A DNA stretch of 64,000 nucleotides from Molanna angustata (GCA_963576475.1 OY754975.1:21317972-21381971); one strand, 5' to 3'. Shown: positions 1-13,249, counted from the first letter of the stretch. The notes: generated by a model not told the origin, from the sequence alone. A program made the numbers and translations.

Positions 1-45
1 TTCACTCAGCAAGTTCATCAAAATCTGAGTCGGCGGGTACCATGG

Positions 46-237
46 CCTGGGGGGCAAGTCTGGTCAACGGGCAGAATCAAATCCATCCACATTTACCCAT
101 ATCATGGAAATAATTATATTATGGAGTTCTATAACATCTAATATATATTAGAGATCTTTATAAGATAATTATATCCATGATATGGGTAAACATGGACGGT
201 TTTTTGATTCTGCATTCGACCAGACTTGCCCCCCTGG
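46..237. mobile_element. Palindromic MITE-like element
   Basis: The two ends are inverted copies (cctggggggcaagtctggtc at 46; its complement ends at 237). The similarity continues inwards for about 75 bp on each side, including a shared atatcatgg block, and no ORF lies inside. A single arm of the same family occurs at 4431-4523. This is a non-autonomous fold-back or MITE element; the superfamily was not identified. Confidence 0.75.
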
Positions 238-489
238 TTTAATTACCACAGCTGTTGATGATGTTTTCTCAAAATGCCGGTCACGTGCGCAGTCCATTGT
301 ATTAAGTCTATATGCAGTTTGCGTAAACCACAAATGAGCTGTGGTTTAAGAAATATTGATCCAGTAGGTATAATTATATTAATAATTTTTTTTGTGGCCT
401 TTGAAGTGTATGGTCACCCTATACATGTCATGTTCTTTTGTGTTAGTTGTCTGTGTGTTAGTTGTCTGTGTGTTGGTTGCATATATTTT

Positions 490-1281
490 ATTGTCACAGT
501 TATCTTCCTTGTGCCCAACTGCAGACAACATTGTAACATAGATATTATTGTCACAGTTATCTTCCTTGTGCTCAACTGCAGACAACATTGTAACATAGAT
601 ATTATTGTCACAGTTATCTTCCTTGTGCCCAACTGCAGACAACATTGTAACATAGATATTATTGTCACAGTTATCTTCCTTGTGCTCAACTGCAGACAAC
701 ATTGTAACATAGATATTATTGTCACAGTTATCTTCCTTGTGCTCAACTGCAGACAACATTGTAACATAGATATTATTGTCACAGTTATCTTCCTTGTGCT
801 CAACTGCAGACAACATTGTAACATAGATATTATTGTCACAGTTATCTTCCTTGTGCCCAACTGCAGACAACATTGTAACATAGATATTATTGTCACAGTT
901 ATCTTCCTTGTGCTCAACTGCAGACAACATTGTAACATAGATATTATTGTCACAGTTATCTTCCTTGTGCTCAACTGCAGACAACATTGTAACATAGATA
1001 TTATTGTCACAGTTATCTTCCTTGTGCCCAACTGCAGACAACATTGTAACATAGATATTATTGTCACAGTTATCTTCCTTGTGCTCAACTGCAGACAACA
1101 TTGTAACATAGATATTATTGTCACAGTTATCTTCCTTGTGCCCAACTGCAGACAACATTGTAACATAGATATTATTGTCACAGTTATCTTCCTTGTGCCC
1201 AACTGCAGACAACATTGTAACATAGATATTATTGTCACAGTTATCTTCCTTGTGCTCAACTGCAGACAACATTGTAACATA
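490..1281. repeat. 57-bp minisatellite, 14 copies
   Basis: Fourteen head-to-tail copies of a 57-bp unit, almost identical except for one c/t site (gtgcccaac or gtgctcaac). The c/t order along the array is C T C T T T C T T C T C C T. Because 57 is a multiple of 3, long ORFs run through it on both strands; these are artefacts of the period and not genes. Confidence 0.95.
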
Positions 1282-1650
1282 TTTTGTATTTGTAAAAAAA
1301 AATTTTTTTTTGACTTAGTGTTTGTTAATGTTTTTGTTTGTTTTGTTATTCAATATTCTAAAATTACAATGTTGTTCAAATTTCACTCGTAAAGTCGCTC
1401 ATCTCGATACAGGTTCAACCCTAGTGAGGTGATTGACTGTTATGTTTTTTTTATGTTCCATTATAATTGTTGACAAAAAAAAAAAAAAATTAATTAATGC
1501 GACCTTTCACGTCACACGTCCTGAGGAAGAAACCGGTCTTATGACTTATTTACTTGGTTTAAACAAACTGAATTATAATAAATTTAAAAGTATTTAAAAA
1601 CGAGTGGGTTGTGGCCAACACTAAACTCTCCACACCACAAATATTGACAA
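1282..1650. other. AT-rich spacer, no gene seen
   Basis: Non-coding AT-rich sequence. Around 1600 a stretch with gtgggttgtggccaacact resembles pieces of the degenerate repeat at 29.9-30.5 kb, so it is probably old repeat material. Confidence 0.5.
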
Positions 1651-2900
1651 TGAAATATTTTATTCATTCTAAATTTTACTACCAGGAATATAAATTTTCT
1701 AACGATAGTATATTTTCATGTTAAGATAGACAAACTATTAATGCCGTATAGTGAAGAATGCTTATGTTGTATGAAATATTTTTAAAAAAGCACATAAATT
1801 TTGTTTTAAAGAACGCAAGAGTATTTTCCAAATTTTGACAGGTGATATCATATGAAGAATTTTTTTGTTATTTATGGAAAGCTAATCAGTTCTATGTTCA
1901 AGCTCTTTACATTATAACATGAAATCAAATTACTGAACTTTTCCATACATAGAAATTTATCTAATTACATTTTTATTCATACTAAATGTTACTACCAGGA
2001 ATATAAATTTTCTTCCGATAGTATATTTTTATGTTAAGATAAACAAACTATTAATGCAGTATAGTGAAGAATGCTTATGTTGTATGAAATATTTTAAAAA
2101 AAGCAGATAAATTTTGATTTAAAGAACGCGAGAGCATTTTCAAAATTTTGACACGTGATATCATATGAAGATTTTTTTGTTATTTATGGAAAGCTAATCA
2201 GTTCTATGTTCAAGCTCTTTACATTATAACATGAAATCAAATTACTGAACGTGTCCATACATAGAAATTTATCTAATTACATTTTTATTCATACTAAATG
2301 TTACTATCAGGAATATAAATTTTCTTCCGATAGTATATTTTTAGGTTAAGATAGACAAACTATTAATGCAGTATAGTGAAGAATGCTTATGTTGTATGAA
2401 ATATTTTTAAAAAAGCAGATAAATTTTGTTTTAAAGAACGCAAGAGTATTTTCCAAATTTTGACAGGTGATATCATATGAAGAATTTTTTTGTTATTTAT
2501 GGAAAGCTAATCAGTTCTATGTTCAAGCTCTTTACATTATAACATGAAATCAAATTACTGAACGTTTCCATACATAGAAATTTATCTAATTACATTTTTA
2601 TTCATACTAAATGTTACTATCAGGAATATAAATTTTCTTCCGATAGTATATTTTTATGTTAAGATAGACAAACTATTAATGCAGTATAGTGAAGACTGCT
2701 TATGTTGTATGAAATATTTTAAAAAAAGCAGATAAATTTTGTTTCAAAGAGCGTTAGAGCATTTTGACAATGTTGACACGTGATATCATATGAAGAAATT
2801 TTATGATATCTATGAAAAGCTAATCAGTTCTAAGTTCAAGCTATTAATATTCTTATATCAATATGAAATCAATGAACTGAACATTGCCAAATATAAAAAA
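1651..2900. repeat. 313-bp tandem repeat, about four copies
   Basis: The phrase attcatactaaatgttact recurs at about 1662, 1975, 2287 and 2600, giving a 312-313 bp period. Each unit also carries the block ggaaagctaatcagttctat. Copies differ by scattered substitutions and small indels. No coding potential. Confidence 0.9.
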
Positions 2901-3400
2901 ATTCTCTTGTTACATATAAGTTTCATACAAATATCCATTAAATAAAATATAATTTTTGAAACCGTTGAATATTTTTCTTTTAACATTGACCAACTTTGAA
3001 TACAATTTTATGAAGATTCTTGGTGTTGTATAAATAGTTGAAACCAAATTAAAATATCTCTAATTTCCAGGTCGTGAGAGCATTTTTTCAGTTTTAATAG
3101 ATGAAATCATAAAGAAACATTGGGAAAAAATGAACCGTTGTCTATGGAAAACTAATCAGCTCTAAGTTTATGGACTTAACACATGTGATATCAATATGAA
3201 GTCAATCGGACTTATAGTTTGGGCTGCAGAGAGGACACAAAAAAAAAACAACGTAAATGATGAATTCATAGAGAAGAAATCAAAAGTTGTCTATGGAAAA
3301 CTAATCAGCTCTAGGTCTTTGCACTTTACACATATGATGTTAATATGAAGTCGATCAGACTTATAGTTTGGGCTGTAGAGAGGACACAAAAAAGATAAAT
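2900..3400. repeat. Diverged copies of the 313-bp repeat
   Basis: Two diverged units follow the array. Both carry aaaactaatcagctcta and gaggacacaaaaaa at roughly 3160-3245 and 3295-3395. They look like an older, decayed edge of the 313-bp array. Confidence 0.65.
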
Positions 3401-3604
3401 GCTACGGCGTACGGCGTACAGCGTATACGCCATACACACAAACACATCACGACGAAACTCATAGTGTGCATTCTCTACATGATACCCATTGAGAAATTGA
3501 TGTAAAAAAAATACGCTTAAATTTTGCGAAATCATGACTCTCCCCTATTCCATAGTGTGGAGAGTAAAAACACAAATCAATAACAGCTTCAAAGAAACAT
3601 TAAA

Positions 3605-3725
3605 ATGTAGAGTTCCATAAAAAATATTTATTTATTAACTTTATGTACAAAATTTGCACAATAGCTTATTGCCGTAAGGCAATTTCTTCCAACCAACCTG
3701 AGCAACGTAGAGCCATAACTAGTAT
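3605..3725 (-). mobile_element. Retroposon 3' tail (gcaataag family)
   Basis: Read on the minus strand, ttggaagaaattgcc is followed by cggcaataagc and then an A/T-rich tail. Related pieces occur at 22998-23046, 38395-38490 and 46322-46410, so this is a dispersed retroposon 3' end. I did not assign it to a named family. Confidence 0.6.
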
Positions 3726-4360
3726 AGTGATAGATACATTAATTTTATAACAAAAAAAACATACAGAAAGATAAACACGTAACATTATTAAATGTAAAAT
3801 CACAGCAACAAAGAAAGGAGGAGGAGGGAGATAGAGTTTGTAGTATGTGAGAGAGGGTGAGGAAGGAGTGTCAATTAATAAGAGTTGTTAGACAGGTGTA
3901 TGTATAACAGCTTTAATATTAATATTTGTTTGGCATCGACTTCAAAAAGTGATTTGATATACTTAAATATTTTGTAACCAAAAATTCTTTTTATTTTCAG
4001 TCATATATGTGTTGTGTTCGGACGTATTATCGTATTCAAAATACCATCTTGTCTGATGAAAACAAGTAAAAATTACACTACAACTGTGAAGGACCGATCA
4101 GATATATTTTATCATTTCATGGTGCATATTTGTTCTCCTTTATCCCGTTATCATTTGTGTTACGGATGAGAAGAAAAGAAGAAGAGAAAGAAATGTGAAA
4201 AAATAAATGAATTAAATAGAGGTTAACTCTATTTTGTAAATGCCAATGTTCTTATGTGTGTTGCCGTTGACGGTCGATCAACGGCCCCCATTTCCCCACT
4301 CCGTTGTTTTTATTTGTATATATACATGTCATTTATTGAACAATAAATATTACTCACTGT
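3726..4360. other. Spacer, no gene seen
   Basis: AT-rich, with a purine-rich patch (ggaggaggagggagatagag) near 3818. No ORF, RNA gene or clear repeat was recognised. Confidence 0.4.
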
Positions 4361-4600
4361 CTTCTCTGCCTCGATGAACACCTTTCATTATATCTCTCTA
4401 TTCATCATCTTCTTGACCTTAATATCTTTAGATGTCATAGAACTCCATATGATAATTATATCCATGATATGGGTAATCACGGGGGTTTTTATTTCACCGG
4501 TCGGACCAGACTTGCCCCCCAGGTGAAGTACAAGCAAGGTCAAGAAGATTTCAAATAGAAAGATATAGATATAATGAAAGGCGTTCGTCGAGGCAGAGAT
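4361..4600. repeat. Inverted repeat around a MITE arm
   Basis: About 60 bp at 4365-4423 (tctctgcctcgatgaacacc to ttcttgacctt) recurs inverted at 4537-4597. The spacer holds one arm of the MITE seen at 46-237 (4431-4523). The right arm runs directly into a LINE coding remnant, so the left arm is probably an inverted copy of LINE sequence created during a rearrangement. Confidence 0.8.
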
Positions 4601-4797
4601 TGATTTTGGATTGGACTTGCTTAACGGATACTACTGCTGACTCGATGTGTGAGTGTGGGCAGGAGCAGAACACTGAGCATCTGCTCGCATGTCCACTGAT
4701 TCCCGAATGGTGTGACTGGAGAGACTTTGCGGAGCGAGCCCGCCTTGAGGACAGAGTAGTTGGAGTTGTGGCATTTTGGGAGCGAAGGGGGCTGTAG
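4600..4797 (+). pseudogene. Non-LTR retrotransposon ORF2 C-terminal fragment
   Basis: The translation contains CECGQEQNTEHLLACPL, the Cys/His motif found near the C-terminus of many insect non-LTR reverse-transcriptase proteins. Upstream EN and RT domains are absent. The frame ends at 4797. This is a 5'-truncated LINE remnant; the clade is uncertain. Confidence 0.6.
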
Positions 4798-5172
4798 TCT
4801 GACCGACACGATAAGAAGAAGACTGCTGAATGACCCTGCCTGGACCTGGACAACTGCTGCCGCTGTAGTAAAACACCACTCTCTCCTACGGAGGTTATTA
4901 TCCTGACACGACCTGGTGAGGAGGCGAGCCACCCCCTTTTAAATTTGTGAGTGGCACTCGAGAGGTTCTGTTACAATTTGCATGTTTTTAATTTTGAATT
5001 ACTTATCTTGTGGTTTTCTTTATTTTCTTTTGTAATTTCATTTCAATATTTTATATCTTTAATTCCAAAGTTACTCTAATATTTACTTATGTTTTAGTAA
5101 TTTTATTACTTTATATTACGCATAATGTAATGTATGATGATGAGGGAACTATTTTGGCAAATAACTAAGTTT

Positions 5173-8100
5173 TTCAACACTTCCTAGATAACTTTTCTCT
5201 ATATCTTCATTATAATATACTAGATGTAGTACTCCGTGCAATGAGTGAGTCATGGTATATCACGTGTGTGATTTCTTGGTTGGCAACATATTGCAGTTTT
5301 CCATAAATTTCAACACTTCCTAGATAACTTTTCTCTATATCTTCATTATAATATACTAGATGTAGTACTCCGTGCAATGAGTGAGTCATGGTATATCACG
5401 TGTGTGATTTCTTGGTTGGCAACATATTGCAGTTTTCCATAAATTTCAACACTTCCTAGATAACTTTTCTCTATATCTTCATTATAATATACTAGATGTA
5501 GTACTCCGTGCAATGAGTGAGTCATGGTATATCACGTGTGTGATTTCTTGGTTGGCAACATATTGCAGTTTTCCATAAATTTCAACACTAGATAACTTTT
5601 CTCTATATCTTCATTATAATATACTAGATGTAGTACTCCGTGCAATGAGTGAGTCATGGTATATCACGTGTGTGATTTCTTGGTTGGCAACATATTGCAG
5701 TTTTCCATAAATTTCAACACTTCCTAGATAACTTTTCTCTATATCTTCATTATAATATACTAGATGTAGTACTCCGTGCAATGAGTGAGTCATGGTATAT
5801 CACGTGTGTGATTTCTTGGTTGGCAACATATTGCAGTTTTCCATAAATTTCAACACTTCCTAGATAACTTTTCTCTATATCTTCATTATAATATACTAGA
5901 TGTAGTACTCCGTGCAATGAGTGAGTCATGGTATATCACGTGTGTGATTTCTTGGTTGGCAACATATTGCAGTTTTCCATAAATTTCAACACTTCCTAGA
6001 TAACTTTTCTCTATATCATTAATATACTGAATGTAGTACTCCGTGCAATGAGTGAGTCATGGTATATCACGTGTGTGATTTCTTGGTTGGCAACATATTG
6101 CAGTTTTCCATAAATTTCAACACTTCCTAGATAACTTTTCCTCTATATCTTCATTATAATATACTAGATGTAGTACTCGTGCAATGAGTGAGTCATGGTA
6201 TATCACGTGTGTGATTTCTTGGTTGGCAACATATTGCAGTTTTCCATAAATTTCAACACTTCCTAGATAACTTTTCTCTATATCTTCATTATAATATACT
6301 AGATGTAGTACTCCGTGCAATGAGTGAGTCATGGTATATCACGTGTGTGATTTCTTGGTTGGCAACATATTGCAGTTTTCCATAAATTTCAACACTTCCT
6401 AGATAACTTTTCTCTATATCTTCATTATAATATACTAGATGTAGTACTCCGTGCAATGAGTGAGTCATGGTATATCACGTGTGTGATTTCTTGGTTGGCA
6501 ACATATTGCAGTTTTCCATAAATTTCAACACTTCCTAGATAACTTTTCTCTATATCTTCATTATAATATACTAGATGTAGTACTCCGTGCAATGAGTGAG
6601 TCATGGTATATCACGTGTGTGATTTCTTGGTTGGCAACATATTGCAGTTTTCCATAAATTTCAACACTTCCTAGATAACTTTTCTCTATATCTTCATTAT
6701 AATATACTAGATGTAGTACTCCGTGCAATGAGTGAGTCATGGTATATCACGTGTGTGATTTCTTGGTTGGCAACATATTGCAGTTTTCCATAAATTTCAA
6801 CACTTCCTAGATAACTTTTCTCTATATCTTCATTATAATATACTAGATGTAGTACTCCGTGCAATGAGTGAGTCATGGTATATCACGTGTGTGATTTCTT
6901 GGTTGGCAACATATTGCAGTTTTCCATAAATTTCAACACTTCCTAGATAACTTTTCTCTATATCTTCATTATAATATACTAGATGTAGTACTCCGTGCAA
7001 TGAGTGAGTCATGGTATATCACGTGTGTGATTTCTTGGTTGGCAACATATTGCAGTTTTCCATAAATTTCAACACTTCCTAGATAACTTTTCTCTATATC
7101 TTCATTATAATATACTAGATGTAGTACTCCGTGCAATGAGTGAGTCATGGTATATCACGTGTGTGATTTCTTGGTTGGCAACATATTGCAGTTTTCCATA
7201 AATTTCAACACTTCCTAGATAACTTTTCTCTATATCTTCATTATAATATACTAGATGTAGTACTCCGTGCAATGAGTGAGTCATGGTATATCACGTGTGT
7301 GATTTCTTGGTTGGCAACATATTGCAGTTTTCCATAAATTTCAACACTTCCTAGATAACTTTTCTCTATATCTTCATTATAATATACTAGATGTAGTACT
7401 CCGTGCAATGAGTGAGTCATGGTATATCACGTGTGTGATTTCTTGGTTGGCAACATATTGCAGTTTTCCATAAATTTCAACACTTCCTAGATAACTTTTC
7501 TCTATATCTTCATTATAATATACTAGATGTAGTACTCCGTGCAATGAGTGAGTCATGGTATATCACGTGTGTGATTTCTTGGTTGGCAACATATTGCAGT
7601 TTTCCATAAATTTCAACACTTCCTAGATAACTTTTCTCTATATCTTCATTATAATATACTAGATGTAGTACTCCGTGCAATGAGTGAGTCATGGTATATC
7701 ACGTGTGTGATTTCTTGGTTGGCAACATATTGCAGTTTTCCATAAATTTCAACACTTCCTAGATAACTTTTCTCTATATCTTCATTATAATATACTAGAT
7801 GTAGTACTCCGTGCAATGAGTGAGTCATGGTATATCACGTGTGTGATTTCTTGGTTGGCAACATATTGCAGTTTTCCATAAATTTCAACACTTCCTAGAT
7901 AACTTTTCTCTATATCTTCATTATAATATACTAGATGTAGTACTCCGTGCAATGAGTGAGTCATGGTATATCACGTGTGTGATTTCTTGGTTGGCAACAT
8001 ATTGCAGTTTTCCATAAATTTCAACACTTACTAGATAACTGTTCTCTATATAATATACTAGATGTAGTACTCCGTGCAATGAGTGAGTCATGGTATATCA

Positions 8101-11020
8101 CGTGTGTGATTTCTTGGTTGGCAACATATTGCAGTTTTCCATAAATTTCAACACTTCCTAGATAACTTTTCTCTATATCTTCATTATAATATACTAGATG
8201 TAGTACTCCGTGCAATGAGTGAGTCATGGTATATCACGTGTGTGATTTCTTGGTTGGCAACATATTGCAGTTTTCCATAAATTTCAACACTTCCTAGATA
8301 ACTTTTCTCTATATCTTCATTATAATATACTAGATGTAGTACTCCGTGCAATGAGTGAGTCATGGTATATCACGTGTGTGATTTCTTGGTTGGCAACATA
8401 TTGCAGTTTTCCATAAATTTCAACACTTCCTAGATAACTTTTCTCTATATCTTCATTATAATATACTAGATGTAGTTCTCCGTGCAATGAGTGAGTCATG
8501 GTATATCACGTGTGTGATTTCTTGGTTGGCAACATATTGCAGTTTTCCATAAATTTCAACACTTCCTAGATAACTTTTCTCTATATCTTCATTATAATAT
8601 ACTAGATGTAGTACTCCGTGCAATGAGTGAGTCATGGTATATCACGTGTGTGATTTCTTGGTTGGCAACATATTGCAGTTTTCCATAAATTTCAACACTT
8701 CCTAGATAACTTTTCTCTATATCTTCATTATAATATACTAGATGTAGTACTCCGTGCAATGAGTGAGTCATGGTATATCACGTGTGTGATTTCTTGGTTG
8801 GCAACATATTGCAGTTTTCCATAAATTTCAACACTTCCTAGATAACTTTTCTCTATATCTTCATTATAATATACTAGATGTAGTACTCCGTGCAATGAGT
8901 GAGTCATGGTATATCACGTGTGTGATTTCTTGGTTGGCAACATATTGCAGTTTTCCATAAATTTCAACACTTCCTAGATAACTTTTCTCTATATCTTCAT
9001 TATAATATACTAGATGTAGTACTCCGTGCAATGAGTGAGTCATGGTATATCACGTGTGTGATTTCTTGGTTGGCAACATATTGCAGTTTTCCATAAATTT
9101 CAACACTTCCTAGATAACTTTTCTCTATATCTTCATTATAATATACTAGATGTAGTACTCCGTGCAATGAGTGAGTCATGGTATATCACGTGTGTGATTT
9201 CTTGGTTGGCAACATATTGCAGTTTTCCATAAATTTCAACACTTCCTAGATAACTTTTCTCTATATCTTCATTATAATATACTAGATGTAGTACTCCGTG
9301 CAATGAGTGAGTCATGGTATATCACGTGTGTGATTTCTTGGTTGGCAACATATTGCAGTTTTCCATAAATTTCAACACTTCCTAGATAACTTTTCTCTAT
9401 ATCTTCATTATAATATACTAGATGTAGTACTCCGTGCAATGAGTGAGTCATGGTATATCACGTGTGTGATTTCTTGGTTGGCAACATATTGCAGTTTTCC
9501 ATAAATTTCAACACTTCCTAGATAACTTTTCTCTATATCTTCATTATAATATACTAGATGTAGTACTCCGTGCAATGAGTGAGTCATGGTATATCACGTG
9601 TGTGATTTCTTGGTTGGCAACATATTGCAGTTTTCCATAAATTTCAACACTTCCTAGATAACTTTTCTCTATATCTTCATTATAATATACTAGATGTAGT
9701 ACTCCGTGCAATGAGTGAGTCATGGTATATCACGTGTGTGATTTCTTGGTTGGCAACATATTGCAGTTTTCCATAAATTTCAACACTTCCTAGATAACTT
9801 TTCTCTATATCTTCATTATAATATACTAGATGTAGTACTCCGTGCAATGAGTGAGTCATGGTATATCACGTGTGTGATTTCTTGGTTGGCAACATATTGC
9901 AGTTTTCCATAAATTTCAACACTTCCTAGATAACTTTTCTCTATATCTTCATTATAATATACTAGATGTAGTACTCCGTGCAATGAGTGAGTCATGGTAT
10001 ATCACGTGTGTGATTTCTTGGTTGGCAACATATTGCAGTTTTCCATAAATTTCAACACTTCCTAGATAACTTTTCTCTATATCTTCATTATAATATACTA
10101 GATGTAGTACTCCGTGCAATGAGTGAGTCATGGTATATCACGTGTGTGATTTCTTGGTTGGCAACATATTGCAGTTTTCCATAAATTTCAACACTTCCTA
10201 GATAACTTTTCTCTATATCTTCATTATAATATACTAGATGTAGTACTCCGTGCAATGAGTGAGTCATGGTATATCACGTGTGTGATTTCTTGGTTGGCAA
10301 CATATTGCAGTTTTCCATAAATTTCAACACTTCCTAGATAACTTTTCTCTATATCTTCATTATAATATACTAGATGTAGTACTCCGTGCAATGAGTGAGT
10401 CATGGTATATCACGTGTGTGATTTCTTGGTTGGCAACATATTGCAGTTTTCCATAAATTTCAACACTTCCTAGATAACTTTTCTCTATATCTTCATTATA
10501 ATATACTAGATGTAGTACTCCGTGCAATGAGTGAGTCATGGTATATCACGTGTGTGATTTCTTGGTTGGCAACATATTGCAGTTTTCCATAAATTTCAAC
10601 ACTTCCTAGATAACTTTTCTCTATATCTTCATTATAATATACTAGATGTAGTACTCCGTGCAATGAGTGAGTCATGGTATATCACGTGTGTGATTTCTTG
10701 GTTGGCAACATATTGCAGTTTTCCATAAATTTCAACACTTCCTAGATAACTTTTCTCTATATCTTCATTATAATATACTAGATGTAGTACTCCGTGCAAT
10801 GAGTGAGTCATGGTATATCACGTGTGTGATTTCTTGGTTGGCAACATATTGCAGTTTTCCATAAATTTCAACACTTACTAGATAACTGTTCTCTATATAA
10901 TATACTAGATGTAGTACTCCGTGCAATGAGTGAGTCATGGTATATCACGTGTGTGATTTCTTGGTTGGCAACATATTGCAGTTTTCCATAAATTTCAACA
11001 CTTACTAGATAACTGTTCTC
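5173..11020. repeat. 136-bp satellite array, about 43 units
   Basis: A 136-bp unit (ttcaacacttcctagataac to gttttccataaa) repeats from 5173 to a partial unit at 10994-11020. Copies are nearly identical. Variants include a 5-bp deletion near 5589, one near 6026, and two units with the same 9-bp deletion starting at 8020 and 10867, exactly 21 units apart. Each unit holds TGAGTCA and, 8 bp further on, CACGTG. Very low divergence suggests recent expansion or gene-conversion-like homogenisation. No ORF is credible here. Confidence 0.97.
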
Positions 11021-11191
11021 TTAATCTTAATGAACAAAGTGTTTTTTTTCGACAATTGAATCCAAAAACAATTCACATTAATTACATCTCTATACAAAAA
11101 CAATGTTTTCTGCCCACCTTGTTGTCAAAAGTCCCGCAGAAAAAATCCTCACTTTGATTCATATAAAATTTTCTAACTGCAACATCTAGTA
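11021..11191. other. Junction between satellite and inverted-repeat elements
   Basis: Unique AT-rich sequence. The piece aacatctagtatactag at about 11181 shares an inverted 12-mer (tatactagatgt) with the satellite, perhaps a small rearranged remnant. Confidence 0.35.
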
Positions 11192-11216
11192 TACTAGTTG
11201 CATGTAACACATGAGA

Positions 11217-12210
11217 TCCAACTGTCGATAGCGATAGTATGTATAGTTGAAGAATATGTACCAAACTATAAACCCATAGATACAAATTATTGAATATTTT
11301 CAGATATTTTGTTTTCTATACAACATATGTAGGTATGTATGTCAAGATAGGATAGTATGGAGGAAGATCCTTTTTCCTACCCAGAATATGCAAATAGCAT
11401 GATGGTATGTATGTATGTTTGGAGTCGAAGTATCAAACTATTAAGTCTTCTTACATATTGTGTATAGGCGACTGCCATACAAAATGTATGAAGCGATGTC
11501 GTCACTAAATTCAATTTTTAAAAAAATGTTAAAAAAAAATTGAGATCTTCTACTACATTGCTGATATTTTTTATAGAAAATTAAATTATCTAGTTGGGGT
11601 GTTTCGGCTTTTTTCGATAATTGTAAAAGTTTTGGAAATATAGGCAGTTAAACTCATAAATTTATCATAAAAAAAATATTTTTCTTAATAAAAAATGTTT
11701 GAGAAACCCTGGAATTTTTTTGAAAAAACTAATTTGAGATTTTGTATTTGTCTATGTTTGTACCAATTTTCAGCATTCTAGCGTTTATGGTTTCTGAGAT
11801 ATATGGAAAAATAAAATAAAAATTCAAAAGTTGATAACCCCTGACTGAAACAAAAATTCAAAATTCCGAGTATAAAAGTTTTGTAGGCCTGTAACTGTTT
11901 ATATATTCTGAAATTTTAGGCTCTGTTTATTGAGCGGATCAAAAGTTATAAGGGGGGGACGGACACACAGACACACACACACACAGACACACACACACAC
12001 AGACACACGAAATGTTCTACTCCGAATTCTGAGTAAATCCGTGTATGGAACATATATGCTGCGAAGCCTCTAAGTTGGTGTTTTTTGACTTCAAAGTTGG
12101 AAGAGCCGTGAAAAAAGTAGACCTCTCCATACAATTCTCGCGTATTCTGGCTTGATACATTGTCGATATGTTAAGAGAACAAAGTTCTCCTGAACAAATC
12201 GACAGTTGGA
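11217..12210. mobile_element. DNA element with TIRs, copy A
   Basis: Begins TCCAACTGTCGAT and ends ATCGACAGTTGGA. It has an internal (AC)n/agacac tract near 11960-12010 and no transposase. It shares almost all its sequence with copy B and, at lower identity, with the larger copy at 39.4-43.9 kb. Non-autonomous DNA transposon-like element. Confidence 0.8.
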
Positions 12211-12238
12211 TTATACTAGTTGCATGTAACACATGAGA

Positions 12239-13249
12239 TCCAACTGTCGATAGCGATAGTATGTATAGTTGAAGAATATGTACCAAACTATAAACCCATA
12301 GATACAAATTATTGAATATTTTCAGATATTTTGTTTTCTATACAACATTGTAGGTATGTATGTCAAGATAGGATAGTATGGAGGAAGATCCTTTTTCCTA
12401 CCCAGAATATGCAAATAGCATGATGGTATGTATGTATGTTTGGAGATGAAGTATCAAACTATTAAGTCTTCTTACATATTGTGTATAGGCGACTGCCATA
12501 CAAAATGTATGAAGCGATGTCGTCACTAAATTCAATTTTTAAAAAAATTGTTAAAAAAAAATTGGGATCTTCTACTACAATGTTTATATTTTTTATAGAA
12601 AATTAAATTATCTAGTTGGGGTGTTTCGGCTTTTTTCGATATTTAAAAAAAAAATTACAGTATAAGCAGTTAAACTCATAAATTTATAAAAAAAAAATAC
12701 TTTTCTTAATAAAAAATGTTTGAGAAACCCTGGAATTTTTTTGAAAAAAATAATTTGAGATTTTGTATTTGTCTATGTTTGTACCAATTTTCAGCGTTCT
12801 AGCGTTTATGGTTTCTGAGATATATGGAAAAATAAAATAAAAATTCAAAAGTTGATAACCCCTGACTGAAACAAAAATTCAAAATTCCGAGTATAAAAGT
12901 TTTGTAGGCCTGTAACTGTTTATATATTCTGAAATTTTAGGCTCTGTAAATTGAGCGGATCAAAAGTTATAAGGGGGGGACGGACACACAGACACACACA
13001 CAGACACACACACACACAGACACAGACACACACACACACAGACACACGAAATGTTCTACTCCGAATTCTGAGTAAATCCGTGTATGGAACATATATGCTG
13101 CGAAGCCTCTAAGTTGGTGTTTTTTGACTTCAAAGTTGGAAAAGCCGTGAAAAAAGTAGACCTCTCCATACAATTCTCGCGTATTCTGGCTTGATACATT
13201 GTCGATATGTTAAGAGAACAAAGTTCTCCTGAACAAATCGACAGTTGGA
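12239..13249. mobile_element. DNA element with TIRs, copy B
   Basis: Same family and orientation as copy A, with the same TCCAACTGTCG/CGACAGTTGGA ends and a longer agacacac tract near 12990-13050. The ~27 bp preceding each copy (tactagttgcatgtaacaca and on) are also shared. The pair is therefore a tandem duplication of element plus flank (period 1,022 bp) and not two insertions. Confidence 0.8.

Noticed and set aside
274..1392. Long ORFs on both strands across 0.3-1.4 kb
   Set aside because: They arise because the 57-bp unit is a multiple of three and lacks stops in several frames. The translation only repeats 19 residues.
6117..8227. Short minus-strand ORFs in the satellite
   Set aside because: They appear only where small indels in single units shift the frame, so they are products of the repeat.
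5173..11020. Regularly spaced repeats as a possible CRISPR array
   Set aside because: Units are contiguous 136-bp copies with no unique spacers and there are no cas genes. This is a eukaryotic satellite.
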